Positions 1-7,303 of a stretch of DNA of 8,624 nt are shown here, piece after piece. Source of the DNA: a bacterium (GTDB lineage Bacteria > Desulfobacterota > DSWW01); NCBI GenBank assembly GCA_030609865.1, contig JAUWSZ010000064.1:1-8624 (forward strand). The letters are read 5' to 3'. Numbering within the stretch: position 1 is the stretch's first letter; every line of letters begins with the position of its first letter. A program made the translations under genes and the position numbers. Under the pieces are notes generated by a model, which saw only the letters and a list, made by a program, of their open reading frames with translations, did not search any database and had not been told where the DNA came from.

Positions 1-2423
1 AGCCCCTCACACCGCCCGGTCATCGACGCGGTATGGAACTGGTAAAGGACGCGGCCCGTCGTGAGCATCAAGGGGTATTCATCGTCCGGCAGCTCCGCGG
101 GCGGAATGTAGTCAATGGCGTGGAACATCCCCTTCCCTCGGGTGAAGCGGTCCCGGTGTAGATAGCGCGTGCCCGGGTGTTCGACGTTGGGACAGGGCCA
201 CGCCAGGCCTTCCTTGTCGATCCGCTCGTAGGTGATCCCGGCGTAGCTCGGAGTGAGGGTGCGGATCTCCTCGAAGATGTCTTCCGGAGAATCGTAAGAC
301 ATGGGCAAGCCCATCCGCGTGGCCAGATCCGCCAGGATCACCCAGTCGGGCCGGGCCTGGCCCACCGGCTCAATGGCCTTCCGAACCCGCTGCACCTTTC
401 TCTCGGTGTTCGCAAAGGTGCCGTCCTTCTCGGCAAAGGTCACCGCCGGGAGCACCACGTCCGCCATCCTGGCCGTTTCCGTCAGGAAGATGTCCTGTAC
501 GACGAGAAATCCCAGGTTCTTGATCGCTTCCTCCACGTGGTTGAGGTCCGGATCGCTCACCATCGGATTCTCGCCCATGATGTAGAGGCCCTTGATCGTT
601 CCGTCATGGGCCCCGTGCATGATTTCCACGATCGTCAGGCCCGGCTTGTCCGGCAGAGAGACGCCCCAGGCCTCTTCGAACTTCTTCTGCGCATCCGGGT
701 CCCCCACCTTCTGATAGCCCGTATACACATTGGGCAGGGCACCCAGGTCGCAGGCTCCCTGGACGTTGTTCTGCCCGCGCAGCGGGTTGACGCCCCCGCC
801 CTCGATTCCCACGTTGCCGCAGAGCATGGCCAGGTTGGCCAGGCTCTTTACGTTGTCCGTACCGGTGATGTGCTGGGTGATGCCCATGGCGTAACAGATC
901 GACGCCTTGTTCGCAGACCCGTAGAGCCTGGCGGCGGCCACGAGGTCCTGGGCGGGAATGCTCGAGATCTCTTCCACGTACTCGGGCGTGTACTTCTTCA
1001 CGATCTCCTTCAGGGCCTCGAACCCTTCCGTCCTCTCTTCCACGTATTGCTTGTCGTAGAGCCCCTCCTCCAGGATCACGTGCATCATGCCGTTGATCCA
1101 GGCCACGTCGGACCCGGACCTCTGGCGGAGCCAGTGGGTGGCAAACCGAATCATGCCGATTTTCCTCGGGTCCACAACGATGAGCTTCGTGCCGTTCTGC
1201 AGGATCCCCCGCTTCATGTAATTCGAGATCACCGGATGGTTTTCCGTGGGGTTGCTCCCGGTGAGCAGGATCACATCGGTATGTTCGAGTTCGCCGATGG
1301 AGTTCGTCATGGCGCCACTGCCAAACGCTGCGGCCAGACCGGCCACGGTGACAGAGTGTCAGAGACGTGCACAGTGGTCCACGTTCTGTGTCCCGAGGGC
1401 TCCCCGCATGAACTTCATGAACAGGTAGTTCTCTTCGTTCGTGCAACGGGCCGACGAGAACCCTGCCAGGGCCTCCGGACCGTCCTCCTCCTTGATCTTG
1501 CCCAGCCTCTCGGCCACCAGATTCAGGGCCTCATCCCAGCTCGCCTCCCGAAACGATTCCCCCTCCCGGATCAGGGGCATGGTCAATCGGTCCGGGTGGT
1601 GGATGAAGTCATAGCCGAACCGCCCCTTCACACAGAGGCTACCCCGGTTCACCTCCGCCTCCTCGTTCCCGGTCACCCTCACGATCCGGCCGTTGATGGT
1701 ATGGATATCGATGACACACCCGGTACCGCAATAGGTGCAGACCGAGCGAACGGTCTCTTCTTCAAAGGACTTCCCAAAGGGCATCCTCTGCTTTTCGGAT
1801 ATGGCGCCCACGGGACAGAGCTGAACGCATTCCCCGCAGAAGACGCACGTGGAATCCGTATAGTCGGTGTCCCCGCCGGTCACGATCTTCGTGTCAGGCC
1901 CGCGGAACCCGAATTGAATGACATGATTGACCTGCACCTCCTGGCATCCCCGGACGCAGCGGCCGCAAAGAACACACTTGTTCAGATCCCGCACGATCAT
2001 CGGGTTGGAGTTATCAAAGGGCAAGTCAGGGGGCTGGATGGGGAAGCGGGGATGTTCGATCTCCAGCTCGTAGGCAAGATCCTGCAGCTCACAGCGCCCG
2101 TTCGAAGCACAGTTCGGGCAGTCGTGGTTGCCGCTGGCCAGCAGAAGCTCCACGGTCAACGTGCGGGCCGCCATCACCCGCTCGTTCCGGGTGTGCACCA
2201 CCATCCCGTCCCGGTCCACCGGCGTGGCGCAGGCAGGCATCAGGGCCCTGCCCCCCTCCACCTCGACGACGCAGACCCGGCACGCGCCGGTGCTGCGCAG
2301 CCTCGGATGATAGCAGAGAGACGGAATGTGAATCCCGTTCTCACGGGCCACCTCCAGGATGTACTGCCCTTCGGTTGCGGTCAGCTCACACCCGTCGATC
2401 GTGATCTTCAGCTCCTTGCTCAT
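1..2423 (-). CDS. fdhA: Formate dehydrogenase catalytic (alpha) subunit, selenocysteine-containing, NuoG-like N-terminus; 3' end outside window
   Basis: Catalyses reversible formate oxidation to CO2 at a molybdenum or tungsten bis-pterin centre in the cytoplasm, passing electrons to the NuoF/NuoE-like partners. 807 residues are visible; roughly the last hundred are missing. Domains in order: NuoG-type [2Fe-2S] domain (C37, C48, C51, C65); a His/Cys [4Fe-4S] site (H100, C102, C105, C111); two ferredoxin clusters (C150/153/156/160 and C193/196/199/203); the FdhF-type [4Fe-4S] site (C229, C232, C236, C264) followed by VKGR with the conserved Lys; then the catalytic core. After DHCARL an in-frame UGA (residue 355) stands where the family has Sec or Cys, followed by H356 and VAGL. 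The frame then stays open with typical family motifs ([31 protein letters not shown]), ending in the pterin-binding C-terminal domain. The start at 2423 is preferred over ATG 2432 because the ribosome binding site abuts the latter. The gene begins 15 nt after the NuoF-like gene, so it is cotranscribed. A conventional gene caller would split it at 1359. Confidence 0.95.
1330..1346 (-). promoter_or_regulatory. Bacterial SECIS-like hairpin downstream of the Sec codon
   Basis: On the minus strand GUGGCC (1346-1341) and GGCCGC (1335-1330) form a 6-bp stem with one U-G wobble, enclosing the loop GGUCU. The loop starts 18 nt after the UGA. In bacteria SelB binds such a hairpin just 3' of the UGA, inside the coding sequence. 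As I recall it, E. coli fdhF has the same GGUCU apical sequence at the same distance. Part of the similarity is imposed by the shared codons for Ala-Gly-Leu. Confidence 0.85.
1359..1361 (-). other. In-frame UGA read as selenocysteine (Sec355 of FdhA)
   Basis: The minus strand reads GAC CAC TGT GCA CGT CTC TGA CAC TCT. DHCARL before and H...VAGL after match the active-site segment of formate dehydrogenases, where Sec (or Cys) coordinates Mo/W and is followed by the catalytic His. This is the only UGA, UAA or UAG in the frame between 2423 and the window edge. Recoding is therefore far more likely than a nonsense mutation. Confidence 0.95.
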
Positions 2424-2432
2424 ACCCTTCAT

Positions 2433-2440
2433 CCCCTTCT
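2433..2440 (-). promoter_or_regulatory. Ribosome binding site that fixes the fdhA start
   Basis: AGAAGGGG on the minus strand lies 9 nt before ATG 2423 but directly abuts the alternative ATG at 2432, leaving no spacer. It overlaps the TAG stop of the upstream NuoF-like gene, which suggests translational coupling. Confidence 0.6.
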
Positions 2441-4277
2441 ATGAAATCGCATCAAACCGGCATGCAGCGATACAGCTCATGCACTTCACGCAGATCCCCT
2501 TGTCGATCTTGGCCGGTTGCTTCTTCTCCCAGGTGATCGCATCCACGGGACAGGCCCGGTAGCACAGGCCGCACATCGTACATTTCTCCACGTCCACCTC
2601 GAACTTGACCAATTCCACGCAGGCATGAGCCGGGCAGATGTTCTCGTTGATGTGGGCCTCGTACTCGTGCCGGAAGTACCGCAACGTGGAAAGCACGGGG
2701 TTGGGGGCCGTCTGGCCGAGCCCGCAGAGCGCGGAGTCCTTGATGATGTGGCTCAACTCCTCGAGGGTATCGAGATCCTCGGGTCTTCCCTCCCCTTTCG
2801 TGATCCGCTCCAATATGTTCAGGATCTGTTTGGTCCCTTCCCGACAAGGCGTGCACTTCCCGCAGGATTCCTCCTGGCAGAAGTCCATGAAGAACCGGGC
2901 CATGTCCACCATGCAGGTACTGTCATCCATCACGATCATCCCGCCGGACCCCATGATCGCCCCTGCCTTGGTGATCGCTTCATAGTCGGTCGGCGTGTCC
3001 AGCTGACCCTCGGGCAGACAGCCGCCGGAGGGTCCCCCCATCTGCAGGGCCTTGAACTTACGCTTGTTGGGGATCCCGCCCCCAATGGTGTAGACGATGT
3101 CCCGAAGCGACGTTCCCATCGGGACCTCGACGAGTCCCACGTTCTTGACCGCACCGGTAAGGGCGAAGACCTTCGTGCCCCGGGACTTCTCGTACCCGAT
3201 CCCATGGTACCAGTCCGCACCCTCGCGGATGATGTTGGGGATGTTCGAGAGGGTCTCCACATTGTTCAGGATGGTCGGCTTGTTCCAGAGGCCCTTGTTC
3301 GCCGGGAAGGGAGGCCGCGGCCGCGGATTGCCCCTTCTCCCCTCCACCGAGGCCATCAGGGCGGTCTCTTCGCCGCACACGAAGGCTCCGGCGCCCACGT
3401 ACAGATCTATGTTGAAGGAGAAGCCGGTTCCGAAAATATCCGCGCCCAGCAGGCCGTAGTCCCTCGCCGCTTCGATCGCCTTCTGCAGGGTCGTAACGGC
3501 GATCGGGTATTCGGCCCTGCAGTAGATGTATCCCTGGCCGGACCCGATGGCCCTTGCAGCAACAACCATTCCCTCGATCACGCTGTGCGGATCGCTCTCC
3601 AACACCGAACGGTCCATGTAAGCGCCCGGGTCTCCCTCATCCGCGTTGCAGAGCACAAACTTCGTGTCCCCCTTGGCCTGCATGCAGAATTTCCACTTCA
3701 TTCCGGTCGGGAAGCCCGCTCCCCCGCGACCGCGTATCCCGGACTTGAGGACCTCCTCAACGATCTCCTCGGGCTTCATCCGGGCAAGCGCCTTGTGCAG
3801 GCCCTGGTATCCATCGTGTGCGATATAGTCATCGATCGATTCTGGGTCCATCCGGCCACGGTTCCGAAGCACGACGAACTCCTGCCCCTTGAAGAACGGA
3901 TCTTCCTCCTCGTTGAGGACGTGATCCTCGTCGACCTCTCCACCGAAAACATGCTTCTCCAGGATCTGCTCCAGCTTGGCCGGATCCACACGGCGGTAGC
4001 GAACCGGCTTCTGGCCCGGGAGATCCACGGTGATGATCGGCTCCATGCCGCAGAAGCCCACGCAGCCGGTTTGCATGATACGATATGTGTCCTCTGCCTC
4101 CCCTTTCGCTTTCAGGATATCGAACAATTTCTGCCAGACCTTGTCCGCACCCGATGCAATACCGCAGGTGCCCTTGTGCACCGTGATGCCGGCCTTTTTT
4201 CCATTGGAGGCCAGTTCCCTTCTCCGGCTCGCCTCCACCTTGATCCGGTTGAGATCCTCCACACTGATTCTTCCCAT
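2439..4277 (-). CDS. nuoF: NuoF-like flavoprotein subunit (FMN, NAD(H) site) of the formate dehydrogenase complex
   Basis: 612-residue subunit that exchanges electrons with NAD(H) at FMN and passes them through iron-sulfur clusters to FdhA. Domains: N-terminal thioredoxin-like ferredoxin domain with C38, C72 and C76; NuoF core with the FMN/NAD glycine-rich motif GRGGAGFPTGMKW (about 183-195), NADEGDPGAYMDR (211-223) and GAGAFVCGEETAL (295-307); the [4Fe-4S] motif ESCGKCTPCREG with C472, C475, C478 and distal C518; and two C-terminal ferredoxin motifs (C566/569/572/576 and C596/599/602/606). This layout, longer than the roughly 430-residue complex I NuoF, is that of HydB/HndC-type subunits of bifurcating hydrogenases and formate dehydrogenases. 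The symbol is the family symbol; this is not complex I, since no membrane subunits are nearby. The start at 4277 has GGAG 9 nt upstream, and residues before it (back to 4373) are low-complexity and overlap the upstream gene. The N-terminal [2Fe-2S] site shows only three of the usual four cysteines. Confidence 0.93.
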   Translation of the reverse strand: MGRISVEDLNRIKVEASRRRELASNGKKAGITVHKGTCGIASGADKVWQKLFDILKAKGEAEDTYRIMQTGCVGFCGMEPIITVDLPGQKPVRYRRVDPAKLEQILEKHVFGGEVDEDHVLNEEEDPFFKGQEFVVLRNRGRMDPESIDDYIAHDGYQGLHKALARMKPEEIVEEVLKSGIRGRGGAGFPTGMKWKFCMQAKGDTKFVLCNADEGDPGAYMDRSVLESDPHSVIEGMVVAARAIGSGQGYIYCRAEYPIAVTTLQKAIEAARDYGLLGADIFGTGFSFNIDLYVGAGAFVCGEETALMASVEGRRGNPRPRPPFPANKGLWNKPTILNNVETLSNIPNIIREGADWYHGIGYEKSRGTKVFALTGAVKNVGLVEVPMGTSLRDIVYTIGGGIPNKRKFKALQMGGPSGGCLPEGQLDTPTDYEAITKAGAIMGSGGMIVMDDSTCMVDMARFFMDFCQEESCGKCTPCREGTKQILNILERITKGEGRPEDLDTLEELSHIIKDSALCGLGQTAPNPVLSTLRYFRHEYEAHINENICPAHACVELVKFEVDVEKCTMCGLCYRACPVDAITWEKKQPAKIDKGICVKCMSCIAACRFDAIS

Positions 4278-4314
4278 GGGATTCGACTCCGGCGGTGTTA
4301 AGGTCGTCAAGGAT

Positions 4315-4833
4315 TCACTCGTATTGCTCGAGGATGGGAGGCATGTCTTTGGCACGAACCTCTCGATGCACATCTTCGCCCACTGTGATCACAGGGGCAA
4401 TTCCGCAGCATCCCAGACAGCGAACGCCCTCGATCGTAAACCTCCTGTCTTCCGTCGTTCCCCCGATCTTACACGCGAGATCACGGCTCAGGTTCTGAAC
4501 CAGGTCTTTGTTGCCTCGGACATAACATGCCGTACCCAGGCAGACCTTGATCAAGTTGCGGCCGATCGGTTCCTGCCGGAAGAAGGAGTAGAAGGTGGCC
4601 ACGCCGTAGACTTCACTGAACGAGAGGTTCAGTCCCGTGGCAATCCTCTGCTGGAGGGGCAAGGGAAGGTATCCGGTGACGTCCTGGACATCCTTCAATA
4701 CAGGGATCAGGGCCCCCGGTCTGTCCCGGTCCCGCCTGATGATGGAATCCACCGCATCCAGCTGATCGGCAGTGAATTTCGTCGATACGGTTTTTTCAAC
4801 CTCCGCAGTCGTCTGGTTCGAAGCCTGTGCCAT
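4315..4833 (-). CDS. nuoE: NuoE-like [2Fe-2S] subunit of the formate dehydrogenase complex
   Basis: 172-residue thioredoxin-fold ferredoxin subunit, the usual length for NuoE/HydC/HndA proteins. It partners the NuoF-like flavoprotein and carries one [2Fe-2S] cluster. Visible signature: C98-x4-C103 (CLGTAC) and C139-x3-C143 (CLGCC), matching the family's four ligands. The preceding helical domain has the typical IPVLKDVQDVTGYLP and SEVYGVATFYSFF segments. First gene of the operon, 37 nt ahead of the NuoF-like gene. The start at 4833 is chosen because GGAGG lies 5 nt upstream; an in-frame ATG at 4884 is rejected because it falls inside the promoter region. The symbol names the family only. Confidence 0.93.
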   Translation of the reverse strand: MAQASNQTTAEVEKTVSTKFTADQLDAVDSIIRRDRDRPGALIPVLKDVQDVTGYLPLPLQQRIATGLNLSFSEVYGVATFYSFFRQEPIGRNLIKVCLGTACYVRGNKDLVQNLSRDLACKIGGTTEDRRFTIEGVRCLGCCGIAPVITVGEDVHREVRAKDMPPILEQYE

Positions 4834-4838
4834 TGATT

Positions 4839-4843
4839 CCTCC
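4839..4843 (-). promoter_or_regulatory. Strong ribosome binding site for the NuoE-like gene
   Basis: A perfect GGAGG lies 5 nt before ATG 4833 and decides the start against the upstream in-frame ATG at 4884. Confidence 0.75.
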
Positions 4844-4882
4844 GAGAGTCGAACCTTTTGAACGGGTAGAAACGAAGCACAC

Positions 4883-4912
4883 ATCCTAGCTTGTGAGAGG
4901 GGATTTTGTCAA
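4883..4912 (-). promoter_or_regulatory. Sigma70-type promoter of the formate dehydrogenase operon
   Basis: Minus strand: a perfect -35 TTGACA (4912-4907), an 18-bp spacer, and -10 TAGGAT (4888-4883, 4 of 6 consensus bases). It sits between the glycosyltransferase stop (4933) and the NuoE-like start (4833). Transcription from about 4876 would leave a leader of roughly 40 nt. It gives the operon its own promoter despite the co-oriented genes upstream. I saw no sigma54 (GG-N10-GC) pattern at a suitable place. Confidence 0.6.
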
Positions 4913-4932
4913 TGGGATCGGGGAGTTGTTTT

Positions 4933-6057
4933 TCACTTGGAATTTCTCTCGACCAGTCGCACACACGCCCTTATGATATCTTCCGCCCCGGCCCTCCAGG
5001 AGAACTCCTTGGCCCGTTTCGACCCCTTTTGAATCAGCGAACGCCTCAGATCCCGGTCCGAAAGAACCCGGTGCATGGCCTCCTCCAGTTCGTCCGCATC
5101 GGTCGGGTTCACCAGGACCGCTGCATCCCCCACAACCTCAGGCAGTGACGACGCCCGGGACGTGACGACCGGGCACCCGCATGCCATCGCCTCGAGCGGG
5201 GTGAGCCCGAATCCCTCCTCAGAGGAGGGGTACACGTACAGGTCGGCAAGCCCGTAATAGGAGGGGAGTTCCTCGTTGGGCACGTAGTCAGGATAGAGAA
5301 CATCCTCCTCGAGCCCGAGGGAACGTGTCGTCTGCCACACTTCCCGGAAATACGGGGTCTTTGGCCCCACCACGACCAGCTTCTGTTCCACTGGGGCCCT
5401 GGACTTGAGCTTTCGGTATGCGGCCAGCAACGTCTTCAGGTTGCGGCGGGGGTCATGGGCCCCTACACTCAAGACGTAAGATTGCGGGAGCCCCAGGCTT
5501 TGGCGTTTCTTCTCCCTCTCAGCGGCAGCCCCTGCCAGGGGATGGAAATGGTCCGACACGCCGGTGTGAAAAACCACGATCTTCTCGGGCGGAATGCCGA
5601 GTTGTCCGACGATCTCCGCCTTGCTCGCCTGCGAAAGGGTGAAAACCAGGTCCGCCTTCCGAGCACAGCGCGGAACCATGGCCCTCCAATATCGCGTCCA
5701 TGCATCGCTCTGCGCCCCGGTCGTGAGGAAGATCAGGTCATAGATGATCACGGCCGTCAGGGTCGGGCAGACGAGCGGGCCGAGGGGGTCCATGCAGACG
5801 AGTACGTCCGCCTCTTCCCTGCGTGCCACGGCCGGCAGGCGGGCCTGCTTCCAGGTCACGTTCCGGAGAAAGTTGATCACTTGGAGAGGAAGAGAAGGTA
5901 CGCCTTTTCCGGGGGGAGGCTCCATGGATTCCGGGATACACTTACACACGATTTCCGGATCCTGGTAGACAAGGATCTCCCGGGCGAGGTTCCGGACGTA
6001 TGTTCCGATGCCCGTGATGTTCCGGCTCGCCTCCCGTACATAGAACAAGATTTTCAC
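4933..6057 (-). CDS. GT4-family (GT-B fold) glycosyltransferase
   Basis: 374-residue retaining glycosyltransferase, expected to move a sugar from a nucleotide-sugar to a lipid-linked or envelope glycan acceptor at the cytoplasmic face; donor and acceptor cannot be read from the sequence. The N-terminal acceptor domain opens with [20 protein letters not shown], a typical GT4 start with a Gly-rich loop. The C-terminal donor domain begins near residue 190 ([15 protein letters not shown]) and carries the signature [21 protein letters not shown] (278-298), with the E281-x7-E289 pair. There is no signal peptide or clear membrane segment. The GTG start at 6057 is preferred: GAGGGA lies 3 nt upstream and the family N-terminus begins right there. 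ATG 6105 would add 16 residues without family character. It lies 74 nt downstream of the acyltransferase-like gene, so the two are probably cotranscribed for envelope synthesis. Confidence 0.9.
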   Translation of the reverse strand: MKILFYVREASRNITGIGTYVRNLAREILVYQDPEIVCKCIPESMEPPPGKGVPSLPLQVINFLRNVTWKQARLPAVARREEADVLVCMDPLGPLVCPTLTAVIIYDLIFLTTGAQSDAWTRYWRAMVPRCARKADLVFTLSQASKAEIVGQLGIPPEKIVVFHTGVSDHFHPLAGAAAEREKKRQSLGLPQSYVLSVGAHDPRRNLKTLLAAYRKLKSRAPVEQKLVVVGPKTPYFREVWQTTRSLGLEEDVLYPDYVPNEELPSYYGLADLYVYPSSEEGFGLTPLEAMACGCPVVTSRASSLPEVVGDAAVLVNPTDADELEEAMHRVLSDRDLRRSLIQKGSKRAKEFSWRAGAEDIIRACVRLVERNSK

Positions 6058-6101
6058 CGGTCCCTCTGCGCACGCCGTTGTTGAACGAATCTCGCAAAGT
6101 A

Positions 6102-6122
6102 GCATACCGCCCTGTGGCATGC
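6102..6122 (-). other. Possible stem-loop between acyltransferase-like and glycosyltransferase genes
   Basis: Minus strand GCATGCC and GGTATGC can pair over 7 bp (one G-U) around a 7-nt loop. It starts 9 nt after the upstream stop codon and has no T-run behind it, so it is not a standard terminator. It might affect mRNA processing or be chance. Confidence 0.25.
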
Positions 6123-6131
6123 AAAGGTGGC

Positions 6132-7094
6132 TTACAGCGGCTTCCAGAACTTCTTGAGGTCCTTCCACAACCACCAGTGTTCCGGCTCTTCCCGTATCAA
6201 GGACTCCAGCATGCGGCTGCATTGTTCGAGGCATTCTCGGACGCCTGCCTCGTCTCTCGTCTTCGGGATGAGTGGCGGGTGCACCTGAATTCCAAAGCCG
6301 GGGTTCCCCTTTCGGGGCATCACAAAGGCAGGAAGCAGACAGGCCTCTGACCTGATGGCAAGGTCGATCAGGGCCGCCGGAAACATGACCTCTCCACCGA
6401 GGAACGGGACCCACATCCCGCCCTTCTCCTGACCGAACTTCGGCACGTCGAGCGTGAAGGCGACCGCCTCGTTGTTCCTCAGTTTCTCGTCCACCCGGGA
6501 GACCGCCCCTCCGGGGAAGATCCAGTCCACGCCCGTTCGCTTGCGGACCCTGTTCAACACGAGCCTGAAAACACCCTGCAGCCTGTTGAAAGGGATGTTT
6601 TCGGCATGCAGAATCACCGCGCTCAGGGGGACCCCGAGGCACCCGATCGCCAGGAGGCCACGGACCGCCCAGAAGTAATGTCCCGTCACCCCGATGATGC
6701 CTTTGCCCCGCCGGAGGGCCTCATCCACGTTTTCGCGACCTTCGAACACGAAGATCTTGTCCACGTCCGAGGCCTTCATCCGGACCCCCAGAAAGAAATC
6801 CAGGAGGTAGACGAAGAACTGGCCGAAGTACCGCGTGGCAATCTCCCGTCTTTGTCCTTCCGTGTAGGTTTCCCCGAAGACGGTCTCGAGGTTCTCCATG
6901 ACGCGTCTGCAGAAAGAAGCCGGGAGGCGGCGGGCCGCCAGAGAGACCGGCATGACCTTCACGGCCCAGGGTGTGGGCAAAAGCACCGCGCAGAGTGCCT
7001 TCCCGATAATTTCCGCATAGATGATGAGCGATACGGCCCTGTGCAGCCAGCCTTTCGCCCGGTCCAGGATGCTTCCGCCTCTTTTCCCTGCCAT
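6132..7094 (-). CDS. LpxL/HtrB-family (lipid A biosynthesis) acyltransferase-like protein
   Basis: 320 residues, close to the usual length of LpxL-type late acyltransferases, which transfer an acyl chain to a lipid at the inner face of the inner membrane. Supporting features: a hydrophobic N-terminal stretch (about 17-50) as in these membrane-anchored enzymes; the block KGIIGVTGH ending at H139, equivalent to the catalytic His block; VAFTLDVPKFGQ and WVPFLGGEVMFPAALIDLAIRS (about 211-249), matching the family's substrate-site region; and the C-terminal EHWWLWKDLKKFW, matching its Trp/Lys-rich ending. The usual HX4(D/E) pair is broken: the residue five after H139 is V144. It may be a diverged acyltransferase with another substrate, or an inactive paralogue. 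Start ATG 7094 has a G-run about 7 nt upstream, only moderate support. It precedes the glycosyltransferase gene in the same direction. Confidence 0.85.
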   Translation of the reverse strand: MAGKRGGSILDRAKGWLHRAVSLIIYAEIIGKALCAVLLPTPWAVKVMPVSLAARRLPASFCRRVMENLETVFGETYTEGQRREIATRYFGQFFVYLLDFFLGVRMKASDVDKIFVFEGRENVDEALRRGKGIIGVTGHYFWAVRGLLAIGCLGVPLSAVILHAENIPFNRLQGVFRLVLNRVRKRTGVDWIFPGGAVSRVDEKLRNNEAVAFTLDVPKFGQEKGGMWVPFLGGEVMFPAALIDLAIRSEACLLPAFVMPRKGNPGFGIQVHPPLIPKTRDEAGVRECLEQCSRMLESLIREEPEHWWLWKDLKKFWKPL

Positions 7095-7165
7095 GCTCCA
7101 GCCCCCAACCCTTGTGCGTGCGCTGTCTGCTTGCCCTGCCCCATGAAAAGATATATATACCTCTG

Positions 7166-7200
7166 GTAAGCTGTTAGCCGTTAGCTGTTAGCCATTAGCA
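7166..7200. repeat. Five tandem 7-bp repeats, GTTAGCY-like
   Basis: Units read GTAAGCT, GTTAGCC, GTTAGCT, GTTAGCC, ATTAGCA, an uninterrupted period of 7 bp in the intergenic space between two divergently transcribed genes. The core is TTAGC. The last ten bases (GCCATTAGCA) recur as an exact inverted copy at 7298-7307. An AT-rich run (7151-7159) lies just to the left and could serve as a -10 region for the acyltransferase-like gene, but no -35 is visible. Confidence 0.7.
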
Positions 7201-7251
7201 AGGCCTTGAAATGAAAGAAGAAACAACCCGGAAGGGGCAGGTATGCTTCCT

Positions 7252-7266
7252 GTGAGCGTGGCTCAC
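7252..7266. other. Small hairpin between the two repeat blocks
   Basis: GTGAGC (7252-7257) and GCTCAC (7261-7266) form a perfect 6-bp inverted repeat with a 3-nt centre. No T-run follows. It could be an operator half-site pair or chance; it sits within the interval bounded by the inverted 7-bp repeats. Confidence 0.3.
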
Positions 7267-7282
7267 GTAACCCGTTGATCTA

Positions 7283-7303
7283 GAGCTAAGAGCTAACTGC
7301 TAA
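7283..7303. repeat. Three 7-bp repeats, inverse orientation of the 7166-7200 block
   Basis: Units GAGCTAA, GAGCTAA, CTGCTAA carry GCTAA, the reverse complement of the TTAGC core of the left block. With the left block they make an imperfect inverted repeat about 80 bp apart, with a 10-bp perfect arm (7191-7200 versus 7298-7307). Confidence 0.6.

Noticed and set aside
1359..1361. UGA as a nonsense mutation making fdhA a pseudogene, or as the true end of a 354-residue protein
   Set aside because: The frame is open for more than 1,350 nt beyond it with uninterrupted family motifs, and the UGA lies exactly at the known Sec site with a SECIS-like hairpin.
604..1446. 280-residue minus-strand frame over the second half of fdhA
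   Set aside because: It is in a different frame from the clear fdhA motifs and has low-complexity Arg/Gly/His composition, so it is not a frameshifted continuation.
177..2444. 755-residue open frame on the plus strand
   Set aside because: It lies antisense to fdhA in a codon-aligned frame. It is rich in His, Arg, Pro and Gly with no recognisable domain, typical of shadows of GC-rich genes.
2517..4301. 594-residue open frame on the plus strand
   Set aside because: Antisense shadow of the NuoF-like gene, with no domain or ribosome binding site support.
4278..4373. N-terminal extension of the NuoF-like protein to an ATG at 4373
   Set aside because: It would overlap the upstream gene by 59 nt and adds a Ser/Thr/Pro-rich stretch without family character. 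ATG 4277 has a GGAG at good spacing.
4834..4932. Rho-independent terminator after the glycosyltransferase gene
   Set aside because: No GC-rich hairpin followed by a T-run is visible on the minus strand; only promoter elements are.
6058..6642. Longer start for the glycosyltransferase (569-residue frame)
   Set aside because: The extension overlaps the acyltransferase-like gene and has no glycosyltransferase character. GTG 6057 has a ribosome binding site and the typical N-terminus.
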